Assembly (NCBI GenBank): GCA_947471365.1
Contig: CANIWQ010000007.1
Span: forward strand, 1-52,896
Direction of reading: 5' to 3'
DNA: 52,896 nucleotides
DNA from: Gemmatimonadota bacterium
GTDB lineage: Bacteria > Gemmatimonadota > Gemmatimonadetes > Gemmatimonadales > Gemmatimonadaceae
In this document: positions 50,789 to 52,896 of the stretch, in pieces
Position numbering within the stretch: position 1 is the stretch's first letter
Layout: every line of letters starts with the position of its first letter
Program-made: the position numbers and the translations under genes
The notes under the pieces: model-generated
Told to the model about the DNA's origin: nothing
Seen by the model: only the letters and a program-made list of their open reading frames with translations
Databases searched by the model: none

Positions 50789-52896
50789 GCCAATCCCGCC
50801 AACACACTCCGGATCACATCGGCCGCCGCGGCGAGTGCCGCCGGAATCGCATCCGCCGCCACGCCGGCCTGCGCCATGTGCGGCTTGCCGCCGCCGCGCG
50901 CATTGATCTTGGCACCGATCTCCTTCACGAGATCACCGGCGGAAACTCCCTTCTCGCGCAGCGCATCGCCAACCACCACGAGGAGTGTTCCCTTCCCATC
51001 CTCAAACGCCGCACCGAGTGCGCCGACGCCGGCCGGCATCGCTTCGCGGAGCGCGTCGCCCATCGCCTGCAGTTCCTTCACGTCAGCGGCTACCACCGAG
51101 CGCGCCTGCAACTTGTAGTTCCCCACACTCTCGGCATCGTCCGCGCCACTCGCCGCCGCGCCACCACCGCGCCGCAGGTCGGCGATCTGCTTCTCCATCA
51201 CCTTTCGTTCGGCGAGCAGCTGGTCGATTTTCTTCTCGAGCACGTCGGGGCCAGACGCGTGCAGATTCACCTTCAGGCGCTCACCGAGTGATTCCAGCAC
51301 GCGCTCCTTGGCGCGCACCATCGCGAACGCCTTGGGGCCGGTCACCGCGACAATTCGCCGCACACCCGCCGACACCCCGTTCTCCGACATGATGCGGAAC
51401 ATCAGAATCTGCGCGGTATTGCGCACGTGGCACCCGCCGCACAGTTCGGTGGAACGCAGGTGAATATCCACCACGCGCACGACGTCGCCGTACTTCTCGC
51501 CAAAGAGCGCCATCGCGCCACCCGCCACGGCCTCGGCATACGCCTTCTCCGTGATCCGAACATCCGTATTCTGCCAGATCCCCTCGTTCACCGTCTTCTC
51601 CACACGCTCCAACTGATCCGCCGTCAGCGGCCCATGATGCGTGAAGTCAAAGCGCAAACGATCGGGCTCCACCACCGAACCGGCCTGATGCACGTGATCG
51701 CCGAGCACCCGGCGCAAGGCCGCGTGCAAGAGATGGGTCGCGGTGTGATTGCGTTCGGTATCGCGGCGCGCAGCAGGCGCCACCTTGGCGACGGCGTAAT
51801 CGAAGTCCACCGTACCGGTGAGTTCGCCCATCGCCGCAATGCGGCCGTCGACCTTGCGCACGTCATCCACCGCCACGCGCCATCCAGTACCCACGATCTC
51901 GCCCCGGTCACTCACCTGCCCGCCCGACTCGGCGTAAAACGGGCTCTCCGTCAAGATCATCGCCACGCGGCCGCCATCCAAATGCCGCATCGCGGCTACC
52001 TGCGTTTCGCACTCGGTCGCCTCGTACCCCACGAAACGCTGCGACATATCCGCGACGCTCGAAAGCTTCCACTTCGCAATGTCGGCGAGATCATCCGCCA
52101 CGACCGCGATCTTCTTGCTCTTGCGTTCGTCCTGACTCTGCTTGCGCTGCGCATTGAGCGCAGACTCAAAGCCGGCAATGTCAATCACGTAACCGCGCTC
52201 GCGCGCAATCAACTCCGTGAGGTCGATCGGAAATCCAAACGTGTCGTACAGACGGAAGACATCCTCACCCTCGATCGTCCGACGCAACGTCTTGCTGCCG
52301 CCCGCTGTGAGCGGCGGCGCGATTTCGTCAAAGCGCTGCATCCCACCGCCGATCGTGGCCAAGAAACGTTCTTCTTCCGCGCGCGTGGTCTGAATGATGT
52401 GCTTGTGCCGCACGTGAAGCTCTGGGAACACGTCGCGCATCATGCCGATCACTTTTTCAACCACCAGCTCAAGCGTCGGCTCGCGACGGCCCAACAGCCA
52501 CGCGTGTCGCACCGCGCGCCGCAAAATGCGCCGCAGCACATAGCCGGAACCGTCGTTGGACGGGAACACCCCATCGGCCAGCAGGAACGCCACCGCGCGC
52601 GCATGGTCCGCAATCACGCGATAGCTCGCGGACTCTTCGTTGGCGTACACGTACGGACGCCCCACCACCTGCTCCACCGTCTCAATGAGCGGCGTAAACA
52701 AATCACCGTGGAAGTTGTTCGATACGCCCTGCATCACCGCCGCAATGCGCTCAAGCCCCGCTCCCGTATCGACCGATGGACGCGGCAGCGGCACCATCGT
52801 CCCGTCCGGCTGCCGGTCGAACTGCATGAACACGAGATTCCATATTTCGAGAAAACGGCCAGCTTCGGCCCCTTCCACGAATGCGTCCTGCGAATA
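50785..52896 (-). CDS. alaS: Alanyl-tRNA synthetase, N-terminus beyond the window
   Basis: About 703 codons of AlaRS, open through the right edge; the missing part should be roughly the first 170-180 residues of a class II synthetase, including motif 1. Visible are FLEIWNLVFMQF, SVDTGAGLERI (motif 3 region), the editing domain with RNHTATHLLHAALR and the zinc-binding STELCGGCHVRNT, and the C-Ala domain ending in the glycine-rich GARGGGKPHMAQAGV (read as NARGGGKPHMAQAG). The GTG at 52878 is internal and not a start. It appears to lead the run to cca. Confidence 0.96.
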   Translation of the reverse strand, partial: YSQDAFVEGAEAGRFLEIWNLVFMQFDRQPDGTMVPLPRPSVDTGAGLERIAAVMQGVSNNFHGDLFTPLIETVEQVVGRPYVYANEESASYRVIADHARAVAFLLADGVFPSNDGSGYVLRRILRRAVRHAWLLGRREPTLELVVEKVIGMMRDVFPELHVRHKHIIQTTRAEEERFLATIGGGMQRFDEIAPPLTAGGSKTLRRTIEGEDVFRLYDTFGFPIDLTELIARERGYVIDIAGFESALNAQRKQSQDERKSKKIAVVADDLADIAKWKLSSVADMSQRFVGYEATECETQVAAMRHLDGGRVAMILTESPFYAESGGQVSDRGEIVGTGWRVAVDDVRKVDGRIAAMGELTGTVDFDYAVAKVAPAARRDTERNHTATHLLHAALRRVLGDHVHQAGSVVEPDRLRFDFTHHGPLTADQLERVEKTVNEGIWQNTDVRITEKAYAEAVAGGAMALFGEKYGDVVRVVDIHLRSTELCGGCHVRNTAQILMFRIMSENGVSAGVRRIVAVTGPKAFAMVRAKERVLESLGERLKVNLHASGPDVLEKKIDQLLAERKVMEKQIADLRRGGGAAASGADDAESVGNYKLQARSVVAADVKELQAMGDALREAMPAGVGALGAAFEDGKGTLLVVVGDALREKGVSAGDLVKEIGAKINARGGGKPHMAQAGVAADAIPAALAAAADVIRSVLAGLA

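Overview
The window is a gene-dense, GC-rich bacterial chromosome segment. Nearly everything is core housekeeping, with one large signalling cluster. A Gram-negative outer membrane with heptose-containing glycans is implied by gmhA (49879..50463), hldA (28766..29776) and several lipoprotein signals. The order rpsU-yqeY-mutS2-dnaG-zinc ribbon-recJ, hrcA-dnaJ-prmA-rsmE without grpE/dnaK, many GTG/TTG starts, weak Shine-Dalgarno sequences and a Rex repressor would suit a Gemmatimonadota-like organism. That placement is inference; no marker in the window proves the taxon.

Layout. (1) 197..2604: an MBL-fold hydrolase, a DEDDh exonuclease and divergent rex with a perfect Rex operator over its promoter. 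(2) 2672..15075, all on the minus strand: a long, tightly overlapped operon running from rpsU through yqeY, mutS2, dnaG, a zinc-ribbon protein, recJ, rsmD, coaD and pta into an RsbV/RsbW/RsbU partner switch and rsmA. (3) 15212..18670: one 1152-residue membrane protein joining a GH18-like domain, a NodB deacetylase and a processive GT2 glycosyltransferase. (4) 18737..24095: HIT protein, rsmE, prmA, dnaJ, hrcA and hemW. (5) An AT-rich gap, then dprA, obg and a carboxymuconolactone-decarboxylase-family gene, followed by a divergent lipoprotein. (6) 27751..30859: asparaginase, hldA and an EamA transporter. (7) 30900..39842: a signalling island with a NarL-type regulator, a PAS histidine kinase, a CheB-CheR-PAS fusion, an NtrC-like regulator without a visible GAFTGA loop and a hybrid kinase sharing the first kinase's sensor module. 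(8) 39940..40904: a non-coding stretch with an IS5-like transposase remnant, a 9-bp tandem repeat, two tRNA genes and a terminator. (9) 40940..45969: hflX, a LEA14-like lipoprotein, rarA, a GT4 glycosyltransferase and a ZIP metal transporter. (10) 46034..52896: an operon read from alaS (cut by the right edge) through a small unknown, gmhA, an SDR, lhgO, cca and another unknown.

The genes act mainly in replication and repair, translation, protein folding, central and cofactor metabolism (pta, coaD), envelope glycan synthesis and signal transduction. The most unusual content is the trifunctional glycan enzyme, the chemoreceptor-free CheB-CheR signalling island with its degenerate NtrC-like output protein, and the partner switch embedded in the replication/translation operon. 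I found no phage, CRISPR array, defence system or biosynthetic cluster. Function calls rest on reading motifs and domain order by eye; no database search was run.
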